Shown: positions 17,084 through 26,187, counted from the stretch's first letter. The stretch: DNA of 64,000 bases from Gammaproteobacteria bacterium (GCA_034522055.1 JAXHLS010000002.1:1860001-1924000), one strand, 5' to 3'. Numbers and translations are program-made. Notes: generated from the letters alone by a model not told the origin.

Positions 17084-18647
17084 TCGCGGCCCCAAGCGCG
17101 CCCTCTACGTGGCGGGCCACCAGCTCACCGCCTACGAGTGGCGGCGGGGCGGCCTGACGGAGGCCTTCATGTTCCAGCTCGGCGAGGAGGGGCTGTCGGA
17201 ATTCTCCTCTTACCTCAACGAGGCGCCCTCCATTCCCGTCTACATGGTGGTGGACGTGGTGGAGGAGGAATACCGGCGGGATACCGTGCCCCACGTGTCG
17301 GCCCGGGACCGCCGCGGCATGGTGGAGGGCCGCATCGCCCGTTACTTCCGTGACACGTCCTATCACACCGCCCGCTTCCAGGGGCGCGAGACGGTTGGCC
17401 GCAAGGACGACCGGGTACTCTACAGCGCCCTCACCAACCCCGGGCTGCTGACCCCGTGGGTGGATCGTATCATCCAGGCCAAGGTGCCCCTGGCCGGCAT
17501 CTACTCCCTGCCCCTGCTGTGCGAGACCCTGGTGCCCTATGTCGCGGGTGAGGACGGCCAGTCCCTGATCATGACCCTCCAGGGCTCCGGCAACCTGCGC
17601 CAGTGCTTCTTCAGCGGCAAGTACCTGAAGATGAGCCGCCTGGCCCACGTGCCCAGCAAGGAGCCTGCGGCGGTGGCCGATGCCATGCTGGACGAGGCCG
17701 AGAAACTGCGCCGCTATCTCAACAGCCTGCGGCTCCTGCCCCGCGACCGGCCCCTCAATGTGTATATGCTGACCCAGGGCCGCATCGCCGAGATCCTCCA
17801 TGCGCGGGCCCAGGACACCGACACCATGCACTGTGTGCTGGTGGAGATGTCCCGTATCGCCGATGGCATGGGCATGAATCCGGCCTTCGTGTCCCCCTAC
17901 GCCGACGCACTCTTCGCCCACCTGCTGTTGCGCCGCCCCCCCGCCAACCACTACGCCACGCCCCGGGAGCGCCGCTACAATACCCTGCGCTACGCCCGCA
18001 ACGGCATGACGGCAGCGACCATCGTGCTGGGGCTGGGGGCCGTGGCCTGGACTGGCATGAACGTGGTGACCGGCATGATCCTCAGCCAGCGCAGCGCGGC
18101 CTCCCAGCTGCAGACGGCCTACTATCAGCAGCGCTACGACGCGGCCCGCACCGGCCTGCCCGAGCTGCCCGCCGAGGCGGAGGAACTCAAGCGGGCCGTG
18201 GAAGCCGTGGCGACCCTGGAACAACACCGCACCACGCCGCTGGAGGCCATGGAGCTCATCAGCCTGGCCCTGGATGCCTTTCCCCGGCTGCGGGTGGAAC
18301 AGGTGGCGTGGGGTCAGGGTCCCGGACAACCGCCGGCGGAAGAGGTTACCGACAAGCGCCAGAGACGGTACCAGAAGAAGGACCAGCGCCCGGGCGACGA
18401 GCACGCGGTGCTGGATGGGCGCATAGACCCCTTCGACGGCGACTACCGGGCCGCCCTCGACATGCTCGAGGCATTCGCCGCCAACCTGCGGGGGCTCCAG
18501 GGGGTGGTGGAGGTCAGGCTGACCAAACTGCCCCTCAACCTCAGCCCCAATCAGGCCCTTTCGGGCAATGCCGTCGGCGACCGCGCCCGGGACGAGGCGG
18601 GTTTTTCGCTCATCGTGGTACTCGGAGAGCAAGATGGACAGGCATGA
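17055..18647 (+). CDS. Pilus assembly protein, PilM/PilN-like (MshI position)
   Basis: 530 residues from ATG 17055, which overlaps the mshG end by 29 nt. A roughly 300-residue N-terminal part resembles the actin-like cytoplasmic PilM/GspL fold (YVAGHQLTAYEWRRGGLTEA; SLIMTLQGSGNLRQCFFSG), though clear ATP-binding motifs are not visible. One membrane segment follows near 320-340 (MTAATIVLGLGAVAWTGMNVV), then a roughly 190-residue periplasmic part like PilN. The arrangement looks like PilM and PilN fused in one chain, matching the MshI slot of MSHA loci. Function is inferred from position and topology, not from a sequence signature. Confidence 0.7.
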   Translation: MISSLPSRFNRGPKRALYVAGHQLTAYEWRRGGLTEAFMFQLGEEGLSEFSSYLNEAPSIPVYMVVDVVEEEYRRDTVPHVSARDRRGMVEGRIARYFRDTSYHTARFQGRETVGRKDDRVLYSALTNPGLLTPWVDRIIQAKVPLAGIYSLPLLCETLVPYVAGEDGQSLIMTLQGSGNLRQCFFSGKYLKMSRLAHVPSKEPAAVADAMLDEAEKLRRYLNSLRLLPRDRPLNVYMLTQGRIAEILHARAQDTDTMHCVLVEMSRIADGMGMNPAFVSPYADALFAHLLLRRPPANHYATPRERRYNTLRYARNGMTAATIVLGLGAVAWTGMNVVTGMILSQRSAASQLQTAYYQQRYDAARTGLPELPAEAEELKRAVEAVATLEQHRTTPLEAMELISLALDAFPRLRVEQVAWGQGPGQPPAEEVTDKRQRRYQKKDQRPGDEHAVLDGRIDPFDGDYRAALDMLEAFAANLRGLQGVVEVRLTKLPLNLSPNQALSGNAVGDRARDEAGFSLIVVLGEQDGQA

Positions 18648-19239
18648 TATCGACTGGTCCGTGCTGCGGGGTGCCATCGTCATCCTGGTCATCACCCTGG
18701 CGGTGGCCAGCGCCATGGTGGTGGCCAGCCGTTATTTCAAGGCCGAGCAGGAGCAGGCCTTTAGCACCGAGCAGCGCCGGTTCCTGAACGCCAGCCGTAA
18801 ATACCTGTCGGTGGACGAGGAGGAGCGTCTCATCCGCGAGTACCTGCCGCGCTTCGAGGCGTTGAAGGCGGCGGGCCTCATCGGTGAGGAGCAGCGCCTG
18901 CAATGGCTCGAGACCCTGCGCCGCGTCAAGGAGGAGTTGCGGCTGCCCACGCTGCAGTACAGCATCTCCCCGCGCGGCGAGTACGAGCCGCCCGCAAAGC
19001 TCCCCAGGAGCGACTATGAGCCCTACGCCAGCGCCATGGAACTGACCGCCGGACTGGTCCACGAGACCGACCTGTTCAGGCTCTTCGACCGCCTGGAGAG
19101 AGACGCCAGCGGCAGTTTCAGCGTCGACGGCTGCGCCCTCAGCCGGCGCGGCCGGGATACGGCGCCCCCCCAGCCAGACCAGCCCAACCTGATGGCCAGT
19201 TGCCGCCTGCTGTGGATTACCCTCCGGAACCCCTCGTGA
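18634..19239 (+). CDS. Pilus assembly protein, PilO/MshJ-like
   Basis: 201 residues from ATG 18634, preceded by GGAGA and overlapping the previous gene by 14 nt. One N-terminal membrane segment (GAIVILVITLAVASAMVVAS), a short coiled-coil stretch (residues 30-85, rich in Glu/Arg/Lys) and a C-terminal periplasmic domain ending SCRLLWITL. This is the layout of PilO/MshJ inner-membrane alignment proteins. A longer in-frame reading from 18568 is unlikely because it would lie inside the upstream gene. No strong sequence signature; the call rests on order and topology. Confidence 0.65.
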   Translation: MDRHDIDWSVLRGAIVILVITLAVASAMVVASRYFKAEQEQAFSTEQRRFLNASRKYLSVDEEERLIREYLPRFEALKAAGLIGEEQRLQWLETLRRVKEELRLPTLQYSISPRGEYEPPAKLPRSDYEPYASAMELTAGLVHETDLFRLFDRLERDASGSFSVDGCALSRRGRDTAPPQPDQPNLMASCRLLWITLRNPS

Positions 19240-19255
19240 GGTGCAGGTGATTACC

Positions 19256-19783
19256 ATGGCCGCAAGGCATCCCCCCTTCTCCTGGCCCGGCGCCCTGGTG
19301 CTCGGCGTGCTCTGGGTCGCGGTCCTGGTGCCGGGAATGGCCCATGGCGAGGCCCTGGGGCGGCTGTTCTTCACCCCCGAGCAGCGCGCGGCCCTGGACG
19401 AGGAACGCTTCGCCCCGCCCCCGGAGCAGGCCCCGGAGCCCGAGGTGGCGGAAGAGCAACCGCCACCGGAGCCGCCGCCGCCACTGCGCTCCTTGCGCAT
19501 GGAGGGGCTGGTGGTGCGCAGCCACGGTCCCAACACCGCGTGGGTGGACGGCCGCCCGGTGCTGCGCAAGGGCACGACCGACGAAGGCGTGACCGTGGAC
19601 CCCACCAGCACCCGCGATGGCGGCGTGGCCGTGCGGGTGCGGGGCTCGGACACCACCGTGGACCTCAAACCCGGCCAGCGCTTCGACCCCGCCAGCGCCC
19701 GCGTCTCCGAACTCACGCCCGGCCCCTCCGAGACCGCGCCCGGGCTGGCGCCCCAGGGCCGCGCCGGCGACGCCGGGCCATGA
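19256..19783 (+). CDS. Secreted PilP/MshK-like pilus assembly protein
   Basis: 175 residues from ATG 19256; GTG 19241 in frame is the alternative. Signal peptide (GALVLGVLWVAVLVPGMAHG), a Glu/Pro-rich linker (residues 55-80), then a small beta domain with LRMEGLVVRSHGPNTAWVDG and VAVRVRGSDTTVDLKPGQRF. This matches PilP/MshK proteins, where a short periplasmic beta domain links the inner-membrane PilN/O complex to the secretin. Position after the PilO-like gene supports this. Sequence similarity to named families is weak. Confidence 0.65.
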   Translation: MAARHPPFSWPGALVLGVLWVAVLVPGMAHGEALGRLFFTPEQRAALDEERFAPPPEQAPEPEVAEEQPPPEPPPPLRSLRMEGLVVRSHGPNTAWVDGRPVLRKGTTDEGVTVDPTSTRDGGVAVRVRGSDTTVDLKPGQRFDPASARVSELTPGPSETAPGLAPQGRAGDAGP

Positions 19784-19826
19784 CCACCAGTCGCTCCCGT
19801 TGACCACCCGGGGGTCCGTCACCGCC

Positions 19827-22547
19827 ATGCCGCAGCCCATATATTCCCGCTCCCCTTCACCGCCGGCCCCCCTGCCTCGCGGCCCCGCCGCGGCCCAGCG
19901 CGGCGCGGCCCTCATGGTGCTCCTGATCATCCTGGTGGTGGCCACCTCCGCCGTCATCCTCGCCCGGTTCGATCCTTCCATCCATCAACGGGCCCGGGAG
20001 ACGCAGACCTCCGAGGCCCTGGCGCGGGCGAAGGAGCTGCTGATGGGGTGGGCGGTTTCGAGTAACCGGAAGCCGGGAGAGTTGCCTTATCCAGATCGAG
20101 ACAACAATGATGGAAATTACGATGGAGAGGCGGACTGTTTTACTGGTGACGCAAATATTGGGCTGCTTATGGGCCGCTTCCCTTGGCGGGGGGAGGCGGG
20201 ATGTACCGGATCATTAATCATTCATGATGGCCAAGATATCACCGACGGCTACGGGGCACGGCTGTGGTACGCGGTGTCCCAGAACCTGGTCCGTAACCCC
20301 GGGCCGGGTGCAGCACCTCTGAATTCCAACCTGGTGGATCTCGATCCGCCACCCTTTCCCTGGCTCCAGGTGAGGGACGGCGAGGGCAACATCGTAAGCG
20401 ACCGCGTGGCCGCCGTCATCATCGCCCCCGGCCCCGCCCTGGAGGGTCAGGACCGCAGCGGCGCCACGCCGCCTATCGACGAATTTCTGGAGACCTTCGA
20501 TCAGGCCGGCGATACCGTGGGCAACATCGACAACGACGGCTGCCCCGATGTGGCGGCTGGCTGCGCTGATAGTCTCGGCGAGGACTTCTACATCCACCAG
20601 AGCGACGAGTTCAACGACCGCCTCATCTACATCACCATCGACGAGCTGATGCCCCGGGTGGAAAAGCGGGTGGCCGAACTGGTGGCGAGCGCACTCAGGA
20701 ACTATCAGAATGGTTATGGCCGATTTCCATGGCTGGCGGAGTTTCGGGAGCCACTGGCCCTGGAACCACGGATCCAGGGGACTGCGGGGAACACGAGCGC
20801 TGGTAACACCTTGAAGGATTCCTCCTACGACTTCGTGGCGGTAGGAGTCCAAGGGGGTGACTTGGTGCATAACGTCACCGATGGCTCCCTCGGCGTAGTG
20901 GATACCGTAGGGATCCCAGATAACCAGACGTTGACGGTGGGCGCGTTATCCGGAGGCGTAGGAAATACTTTCGCAGGTTCGGATTTCTATCAGATCCTGC
21001 TTCGTGGCCGTCCTGTTGCCGCCAATGCCACCATCGAGGGCACCGCCGACACGGGAACCGCCGGCGACGAGCTGAAGGAAACCGCGAGTAACCTGGTTGA
21101 ACTGGCGATACCACCGGGTAGCGTGTTGGAAAACCTGACAGGCGGCGGCGCGAGCTTGGCCAGCAGGGTCAGCTTCAGCGCCGGCACCAGCACCGTGGAA
21201 ATCGTTGGGGATATCGGTCTCACGGTGGGCAATAAGTACCGCTTCCGCGCGAGCTATGGCCGGGCCGACGCTGGCAGCGCGGGTGACACCCTAGTGGATG
21301 ACGAGGTGGATTTCGCGGACCTCCGTGTCCAGCAGGAGGATCCTATCATCAATCATTCAGATGGGTCGCTCGGTCTGGTGGCTACCGTAACCCTGCCGAA
21401 CCAGCTCATAGTCAGACACTTGTTGGGTGGCACCAGCGACGCTTTTGCGCCAGGTGATGGCTGGGAACTGGGGCGCCAGTTTTCCGTTGAGGGGACCCGT
21501 TTCGGGCTGTTGCCCGTGCATGCGGTGGGGCGGCCCTACATCAGTGCCTTCACCCTGGACTGGAACGTGACTGGTGGGATACTGGAACTCTGCTCGGGAG
21601 CAGCTACCCTCACGCTCGAGCGGCAGCACACCTTCCAGCTAAAGGATGCGGTGGAGTCCGGTTCGCGGTCGTTCCCCCCGGGGGCCTGCCAGTGGACCCA
21701 TCCCCGGGGGGTATACTGCGAAACGGTGGAGACCATCACCCCCTTCTCCCTGACCGTGACGGCCGATGAAGAGAGCCCGTCTGGATGCACGGTAGCCGGC
21801 ACCTTCACTGACGTCGGCGAGGTCACTGAGCGCACCTATCGTCTGTGGCTGCGTTTCAATGGCTCGGAGTTCGTCGTGGAGCCATCCGGTGACATCAGAA
21901 CGCGCAGCGTTTGCATCGGCTATGACCCCGTTTCTCCCTTTTGCGTGTCTGGCACCGAAGCCGATGTCACTCTCGATGGGCAGGTCGAGGGGCAATTAAC
22001 GGTGCAGGACTACGCCGGTGCATCGGAGGTGGGGAGGGGTGAGTGGACGATCAGCGGGACCTCCACCGGCTGGTCGGGGTGGATGCGCGTTTCCGGCCTG
22101 CGTCTGGATTTCATGCCCCAGACGGAGCTCGTCAACGAGGATATTGACGGTGACGGGGATGTGGACGAACAAGACGTCGTCGATCTTCCGCCATGGTTCT
22201 TCCAACAGGGCTGGGAACGGCTCGTGGCGGTGGCGATCTCCGATGACGAGGACCCCGACGGGGCCGGTAATTGCGCCGGCGCAGGAAACTGTTTGAATCT
22301 GGTTGATGAAAGCGGAACCGTGATACGGAATGATGTGGAGGCTTTAGTCTTGGTGGCCGGGCAGGCTCAAGCGAGTGTTGGTCCGGGCCCATTCCCTCAG
22401 GATCGAGCACAGGGAATCCAATGCAGTGCCGCTAACACCGTGGACTGCTACCTTGAAGGTGAAAATGCCGACACAGACGATGAATTCTTCTGGTTTGGAG
22501 TAGACCACGACGGTCTTAATGATGTGATGAGGATCGTAACGCCTTGA
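19827..22547 (+). CDS. Giant pilin-like (PilX-type) protein with internal repeats
   Basis: 906 residues from ATG 19827 (TTG 19800 is possible). The N-terminus has one membrane segment after RGAA (MVLLIILVVATSAVILARF), like PilX minor pilins, followed by a helix with ARAKELLMGWAVSSNRKPGE. Residues about 317-550 hold three diverged repeats of 73-87 residues, each opening G-x-A-x-x-x-x-A-G-(N/D)-x-L and the outer two sharing the word DGSLG. A Cys-rich beta region follows (about 590-720). NEDIDGDGDVDEQDV near 770 resembles a dockerin/EF-hand calcium loop. Base composition of the repeat section is less GC-rich than neighbours. Probably a surface-exposed tip or adhesive subunit of the pilus; no named family recognised. 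Confidence 0.75.
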   Translation: MPQPIYSRSPSPPAPLPRGPAAAQRGAALMVLLIILVVATSAVILARFDPSIHQRARETQTSEALARAKELLMGWAVSSNRKPGELPYPDRDNNDGNYDGEADCFTGDANIGLLMGRFPWRGEAGCTGSLIIHDGQDITDGYGARLWYAVSQNLVRNPGPGAAPLNSNLVDLDPPPFPWLQVRDGEGNIVSDRVAAVIIAPGPALEGQDRSGATPPIDEFLETFDQAGDTVGNIDNDGCPDVAAGCADSLGEDFYIHQSDEFNDRLIYITIDELMPRVEKRVAELVASALRNYQNGYGRFPWLAEFREPLALEPRIQGTAGNTSAGNTLKDSSYDFVAVGVQGGDLVHNVTDGSLGVVDTVGIPDNQTLTVGALSGGVGNTFAGSDFYQILLRGRPVAANATIEGTADTGTAGDELKETASNLVELAIPPGSVLENLTGGGASLASRVSFSAGTSTVEIVGDIGLTVGNKYRFRASYGRADAGSAGDTLVDDEVDFADLRVQQEDPIINHSDGSLGLVATVTLPNQLIVRHLLGGTSDAFAPGDGWELGRQFSVEGTRFGLLPVHAVGRPYISAFTLDWNVTGGILELCSGAATLTLERQHTFQLKDAVESGSRSFPPGACQWTHPRGVYCETVETITPFSLTVTADEESPSGCTVAGTFTDVGEVTERTYRLWLRFNGSEFVVEPSGDIRTRSVCIGYDPVSPFCVSGTEADVTLDGQVEGQLTVQDYAGASEVGRGEWTISGTSTGWSGWMRVSGLRLDFMPQTELVNEDIDGDGDVDEQDVVDLPPWFFQQGWERLVAVAISDDEDPDGAGNCAGAGNCLNLVDESGTVIRNDVEALVLVAGQAQASVGPGPFPQDRAQGIQCSAANTVDCYLEGENADTDDEFFWFGVDHDGLNDVMRIVTP
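20778..21480 (+). repeat. Three protein-level repeats in the giant pilin-like gene
   Basis: Units begin near 20778, 21039 and 21258. Shared words are TAGNTSAGNTLKD / TADTGTAGDELKE / RADAGSAGDTLVD at their starts and TDGSLGVVDTV / SDGSLGLVATV in units 1 and 3. They are clear in the protein but diverged in DNA, so the triplication is old. Confidence 0.75.
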
Positions 22548-23458
22548 AAGGTCTCTCATATAGCGGGCGAGCGGGCCGCCGTGGCTGTCATCGGGATCAG
22601 GGTAAGCAAACGGGCTTTACCCTCATCGAGCTGGCCGTGGTGGTGGTGGTCATCGGGCTGCTGCTGACGGGGATCCTGGTGCCCCTGTCGGTGCAAGTGG
22701 AGACTGCGAAGATCCAGGAGACCCAGCGCAAGCTGGCGGAGATCCGCAGCGCCCTCATCGGCTTTGCCCAGGTGAACGGCCGCCTGCCCTGTCCCGCGAC
22801 CCACGCCACCGATGGGGAGGAACTGGAGGCAGCGGGCGGGGCCGCAAGAACTTGCAACGATGGCGTGAAGTCCCTCCAGCACGGCTTCGTTCCCGCGGTG
22901 ACCCTTGGCGTCTCCGGCCCCTTCAACGGCGACAACCTGCTGGTGCTGGTGGATGCCTGGGGCAACCCCTATCGCTACAGCGTCACGAGATTCAATTTGG
23001 ATGCTGAGGAAGGGTGGGACTTCGTGGCCGATGGCGAGATGCGCCGGGTGGGCATGGAGAATCTGGAACCGGACCTGGAGGTGTGTTCAAGCGAGGGTCC
23101 GCCACCGGACGACGTTACGGGCACGGGCAGTGAGGTCACTCCCAATTGTAGTGACGGTGGCGCGCTTGCGCTGACCAGTCAGGCACCGGTGGTGTTCTAT
23201 TCCCTGGGGCCGGATGGCAGCAACATGCCCGGCTACGGCTTCTTCTCCACCTACCAGCTGGAAAACGCGGGAGAGTCGGCTGTCATCCCTTCCCTGCTGG
23301 GCGGTTACTGGATCGCGGAGGACGATATTTTCGTGGCCGGCCCGCGTCGCGGAGAGCCTGACACCGATGTGGCGCGGGCCTATTTCGATGACATCGTGGA
23401 ATGGATCTCGCCCGTGGTGCTCTACGAGCGCATGATCGCGGCCGGTCAGTTACCCTGA
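22544..23458 (+). CDS. Type IV prepilin-like protein
   Basis: 304 residues, TTG start at 22544 overlapping the previous stop by 4 nt; no ATG fits. The class III signal has a basic leader of about 24 residues (GRAGRRGCHRDQGKQTG), then cleavage before FTLIELAVVVVVIGLLLTGI with the conserved Glu5. The body contains GRLPCPATHATDG and DAWGNPYRYSVT, features of large MSHA/T2SS-associated pseudopilins, and a Cys-rich middle. It should be cut by a prepilin peptidase (not in this window) and enter the pilus or its tip. Translational coupling links it to the giant pilin-like gene. Confidence 0.88.
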   Translation: MKGLSYSGRAGRRGCHRDQGKQTGFTLIELAVVVVVIGLLLTGILVPLSVQVETAKIQETQRKLAEIRSALIGFAQVNGRLPCPATHATDGEELEAAGGAARTCNDGVKSLQHGFVPAVTLGVSGPFNGDNLLVLVDAWGNPYRYSVTRFNLDAEEGWDFVADGEMRRVGMENLEPDLEVCSSEGPPPDDVTGTGSEVTPNCSDGGALALTSQAPVVFYSLGPDGSNMPGYGFFSTYQLENAGESAVIPSLLGGYWIAEDDIFVAGPRRGEPDTDVARAYFDDIVEWISPVVLYERMIAAGQLP

Positions 23459-24171
23459 GGGGAGAGCGGCCTTCTGCGCCTGCGGGTAGCCGCCAGCAGC
23501 AGGGTGGCGGCCGAGCCTAGCAGCAGGAGTGCCGGTGGCAGGGGCACAGGTGTAAAGGCGAGGTTGTCCATCACGAAGCGTGGTGCGCTGCCGCCTTCGG
23601 CGGTGAACACCACCGAGTGCACCGGCCTGGTCCAGCCGGAGTTCTTGTTCAAGGACACCTGGATGGTCGAGAATGGCGCCTTGCCGGACGGGAACAGGTC
23701 GATGATGATGGGCCGGTTGACCGGTCGGCCTGCGGCATCGAAACCATCGATGGTTACGGTCAGCGCCGAGCTGAATATCTCCGGAATATCGATGGGTTCT
23801 CCGTCATCCGGGAAACTGTACAGTTCGAGGCCGTGTAAGAGAAATGGTGTTTTTGCTCCCTTAACCTCGACCTCGCTGTGTACCGTGTCGAATCTCTCGA
23901 GGTTGGTGAGATAGAACAGGTTGGCGGCGCCGTCAGCGGCAGGGCGCGCCTTGAAGAAGGAATTCACCTCGGCCAGAAACTCCGCGTACGGCTCCACGTA
24001 CCAGCCGTTGCTCCATTGGAGGCCGCCATGGGTTGGGGGCAGGGTAGCCCTCAGTTTGCCCTCAGGGATCTTGATGTCCTCGAAGCCCAGCACCGACGTC
24101 GCCGGGGCAAAGGCGGACCAGGCCATGAGGACGCAGAATGCTAGGGGCTTTACGTGGATGGTTGGTTGCAC
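23446..24171 (-). CDS. Secreted protein with PEP-CTERM-type (VPLP) sorting signal
   Basis: 241 residues. N-terminal signal peptide (PLAFCVLMAWSAFAPATS), then a beta-rich domain of unknown function (FEDIKIPEGKLRATLPPTHG; RFVMDNLAFTPV). The C-terminus VPLPPALLLLGSAATLLLAA followed by TRRRRR is the tripartite exosortase signal (VPLPA variant): short motif, membrane helix, Arg cluster. Exosortase should cleave it and release or anchor it at the surface; no exosortase is present here. It converges with the prepilin gene, overlapping 13 nt. A sigma54-like promoter lies 85 bp upstream. Confidence 0.85.
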   Translation of the reverse strand: MQPTIHVKPLAFCVLMAWSAFAPATSVLGFEDIKIPEGKLRATLPPTHGGLQWSNGWYVEPYAEFLAEVNSFFKARPAADGAANLFYLTNLERFDTVHSEVEVKGAKTPFLLHGLELYSFPDDGEPIDIPEIFSSALTVTIDGFDAAGRPVNRPIIIDLFPSGKAPFSTIQVSLNKNSGWTRPVHSVVFTAEGGSAPRFVMDNLAFTPVPLPPALLLLGSAATLLLAATRRRRRPLSPQGN

Positions 24172-24255
24172 GAGAGAATCCCGGTTGAGTTATCTGTCCT
24201 GGGTGCGGGCTTGGGTCTGTTTGTTTTGCGCCCGAATGTGATTCCCCGAACTTAA

Positions 24256-24271
24256 AGCAAAATCTACGCCA
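24256..24271 (-). promoter_or_regulatory. Sigma54 (-24/-12) promoter-like site of the PEP-CTERM gene
   Basis: On the minus strand this reads TGGCGTAGATTTTGCT, matching TGGCAC-N5-TTGCW with the exact spacing and both the -24 GG and -12 GC. It lies 85 bp upstream of the PEP-CTERM gene start, facing it. PEP-CTERM genes in other bacteria are known to be driven by RpoN with PrsK/PrsR regulators, and a PrsR-like activator starts this cluster. Confidence 0.65.
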
Positions 24272-24438
24272 AAAGCTATAACTATTTCTTTTACAGTGAC
24301 TTATGGGCGCGGTCCTGTGATGGATGTCTCATTCTGTAAAAAATCTCGACAAATCCACCCAACGGGCCTTACGTCTCTCCCCACACTACCCCAAGGATAG
24401 CCCATATGGACCGGCAAGGGGCCCGATCGGTCCAGAAT
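24272..24438. other. Spacer between PEP-CTERM gene and histidine kinase
   Basis: AT-rich start, then 24320-24438 without a clear gene. Short plus-strand readings here lack a ribosome-binding site and look like noise. It carries the upstream part of the sigma54-controlled promoter, where activator sites would be expected, but I see no clear inverted repeat. Confidence 0.4.
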
Positions 24439-26187
24439 TCATGCTCTCCGGCCGCTGGGGTCTCCGGTGCCCGGGTCGTTACTGTAAAGAATATCGACAT
24501 TGGGCCTGTCTGCGGGGCTCTTCAGGACGCCCATGCAGATCCGTCCCCGGGCATTGTGCAGGATGCGTAACTCGTAGCCTGCGGACTCCGCCAGGCGCGC
24601 GGTCTGGTAGAGCCCGATGCCAAGGCCGCTGGTGGAGTCGACGGGCTGGCGGAACAGGCGTTCGGCCACGGCGGGCGGTACGGGAGAGCCCGTGTCGCAT
24701 ACCGTCACGGTCAGCGGCGGGCCGGGGTCGAGGCTCACGGTGATGCGGATGTGGGGTTCGCTCTGGCGCTTGAAGCGGGCGTTCTCCAGCAGGTTCTCCA
24801 GGGCGGTGTCGAGGACATCCGCCCGTACCTCGGTAACGGGTATCTCGCCGGCGGCCTCGAAGCCCAGTCCCGCCTCCTCATGGCGCCGTTTCAGGCGCCG
24901 CCACCACTGGTCCAGGGCCAGGTGTTCGAGTGGTTCCTCGGTCTCGGGGGATTGCAGCTTGTCGAGGGCGCGGCCGAGGCGCTGCCCCAACTGGGGGAGC
25001 TGGCGGCGCACCAGGGCATAGGCCTGCTCGGCCCGCCGGCCCTCGGTGTGCTCCATGGCCATGGTCAGGGTCTGCAGGGACTGCAGCAGGTTCTTGATGT
25101 CATGGGTCACCCGGGCCCCCGTCTCGTATACCGCCTGCAGGTGGGCCCGGCTGCCCAGCTCCTGCTGGGAGCGCTTGGCGGTATAGAAGTAATCGATCAC
25201 CTGGATCAGCAGCCGGCTGTGGAGCAGCAGGGTGGCGCCGGGGGCGGCCAGGGTGTAGACGGTCACCTCCAGGGTGTCGCCCTGGACCCGGTTGGCGTGG
25301 GGGGTCTCCCGGCCCACCAGCCCGGATTGCTCGCGTGTCTCCCACCGGGTTCCCTCCACCCAGGGCAGGTCGCCGAACTGGGCCATGGCGTTCTTCAGGA
25401 AGGCATCCGGGGCGTCGTGCCTCTGGGCCAGTTGGGACAGTCCGGTGAGCCACTCCTCGAAGGGGGTGCCCATATTCAGTACATAACCGGACCACAGTTG
25501 GGACAGGCCGGAGAAGCCGGGGTGGGGGTCCAGCAGCCAGCTGATGGCGAGCAGGAACAGCGCGATGAAGATCAGGTTCTGGAACAGGGCCGTGGGGTAG
25601 GACAGCTCGGTGGAGTACATCACCAGCAAGCTGCCCAGGGCCAGCAGGGCGGTGAGGGAGGACAGGGTGATGGCGTGGAGGAAATCCACGCTGTGGAGCC
25701 GTGGGCGGGGGTCGTGGTGCACCGGCAGCACCAGCACCAGCAACGCCGGCACCATGAGGCCGTAGTAGAACAGTATCCCGGTAAAGTCGTCGGTGGGCAC
25801 ATCGAACGTGGGCACCACGCAGCCGATGAGGAATTCGCAAATCAGCACCACCAGGGTGGTGAGGTAGACGAAGCGTTCGCGGCGGTTGACGAACAGCACG
25901 CGGCCACCGATGAGGCCGATGAGCAGCAGCATCCAGATGAACACGAACCACCAGTTGAGCCAGACGACGAAGGCCACCGTCAGCAGCACGAAGACGGTCG
26001 AGGTGCCGCGGTCCAGGCGCCGGTCACTGCGCCACAGCGGTTGCCAGATGAGGAACAGCCCCAGGTGGGCCAGCATCATGGAGCGTGACAGGGCACTCCC
26101 GAAGTCCCCCCACAGGGCGGCATGGAGCAGCAACAGCATGAGCCCCAGCAGCAGGTTCTCGCGCATCTCCCGCGGCCTGGCGAACAT
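24439..26187 (-). CDS. Membrane sensor histidine kinase (PrsK/PilS-like)
   Basis: About 582 residues if started at ATG 26187; ATG 26166 is equally possible. The N-terminal 210 residues are a polytopic membrane domain of roughly 7-8 helices (LLLGLMLLLLHAALWG; VFVLLTVAFVVWLNWWFVFI). A roughly 120-residue linker precedes the H-box ARVTHDIKNLLQS with the phospho-accepting His near 362; HDIKN is the PrsK-style box. The catalytic domain has N box LENLLENARF, G1 VCDTGSPVP and G2 GLGIGLYQT. No response regulator is adjacent; the PrsR-like regulator at 7090-8511, also unpaired, is the obvious candidate (inference). Confidence 0.9.
   Translation of the reverse strand: MFARPREMRENLLLGLMLLLLHAALWGDFGSALSRSMMLAHLGLFLIWQPLWRSDRRLDRGTSTVFVLLTVAFVVWLNWWFVFIWMLLLIGLIGGRVLFVNRRERFVYLTTLVVLICEFLIGCVVPTFDVPTDDFTGILFYYGLMVPALLVLVLPVHHDPRPRLHSVDFLHAITLSSLTALLALGSLLVMYSTELSYPTALFQNLIFIALFLLAISWLLDPHPGFSGLSQLWSGYVLNMGTPFEEWLTGLSQLAQRHDAPDAFLKNAMAQFGDLPWVEGTRWETREQSGLVGRETPHANRVQGDTLEVTVYTLAAPGATLLLHSRLLIQVIDYFYTAKRSQQELGSRAHLQAVYETGARVTHDIKNLLQSLQTLTMAMEHTEGRRAEQAYALVRRQLPQLGQRLGRALDKLQSPETEEPLEHLALDQWWRRLKRRHEEAGLGFEAAGEIPVTEVRADVLDTALENLLENARFKRQSEPHIRITVSLDPGPPLTVTVCDTGSPVPPAVAERLFRQPVDSTSGLGIGLYQTARLAESAGYELRILHNARGRICMGVLKSPADRPNVDILYSNDPGTGDPSGRRA

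Noticed and set aside
24324-24743. Plus-strand open frame between the PEP-CTERM and kinase genes
   Set aside because: Most of it is antisense to the kinase catalytic domain; no ribosome-binding site.
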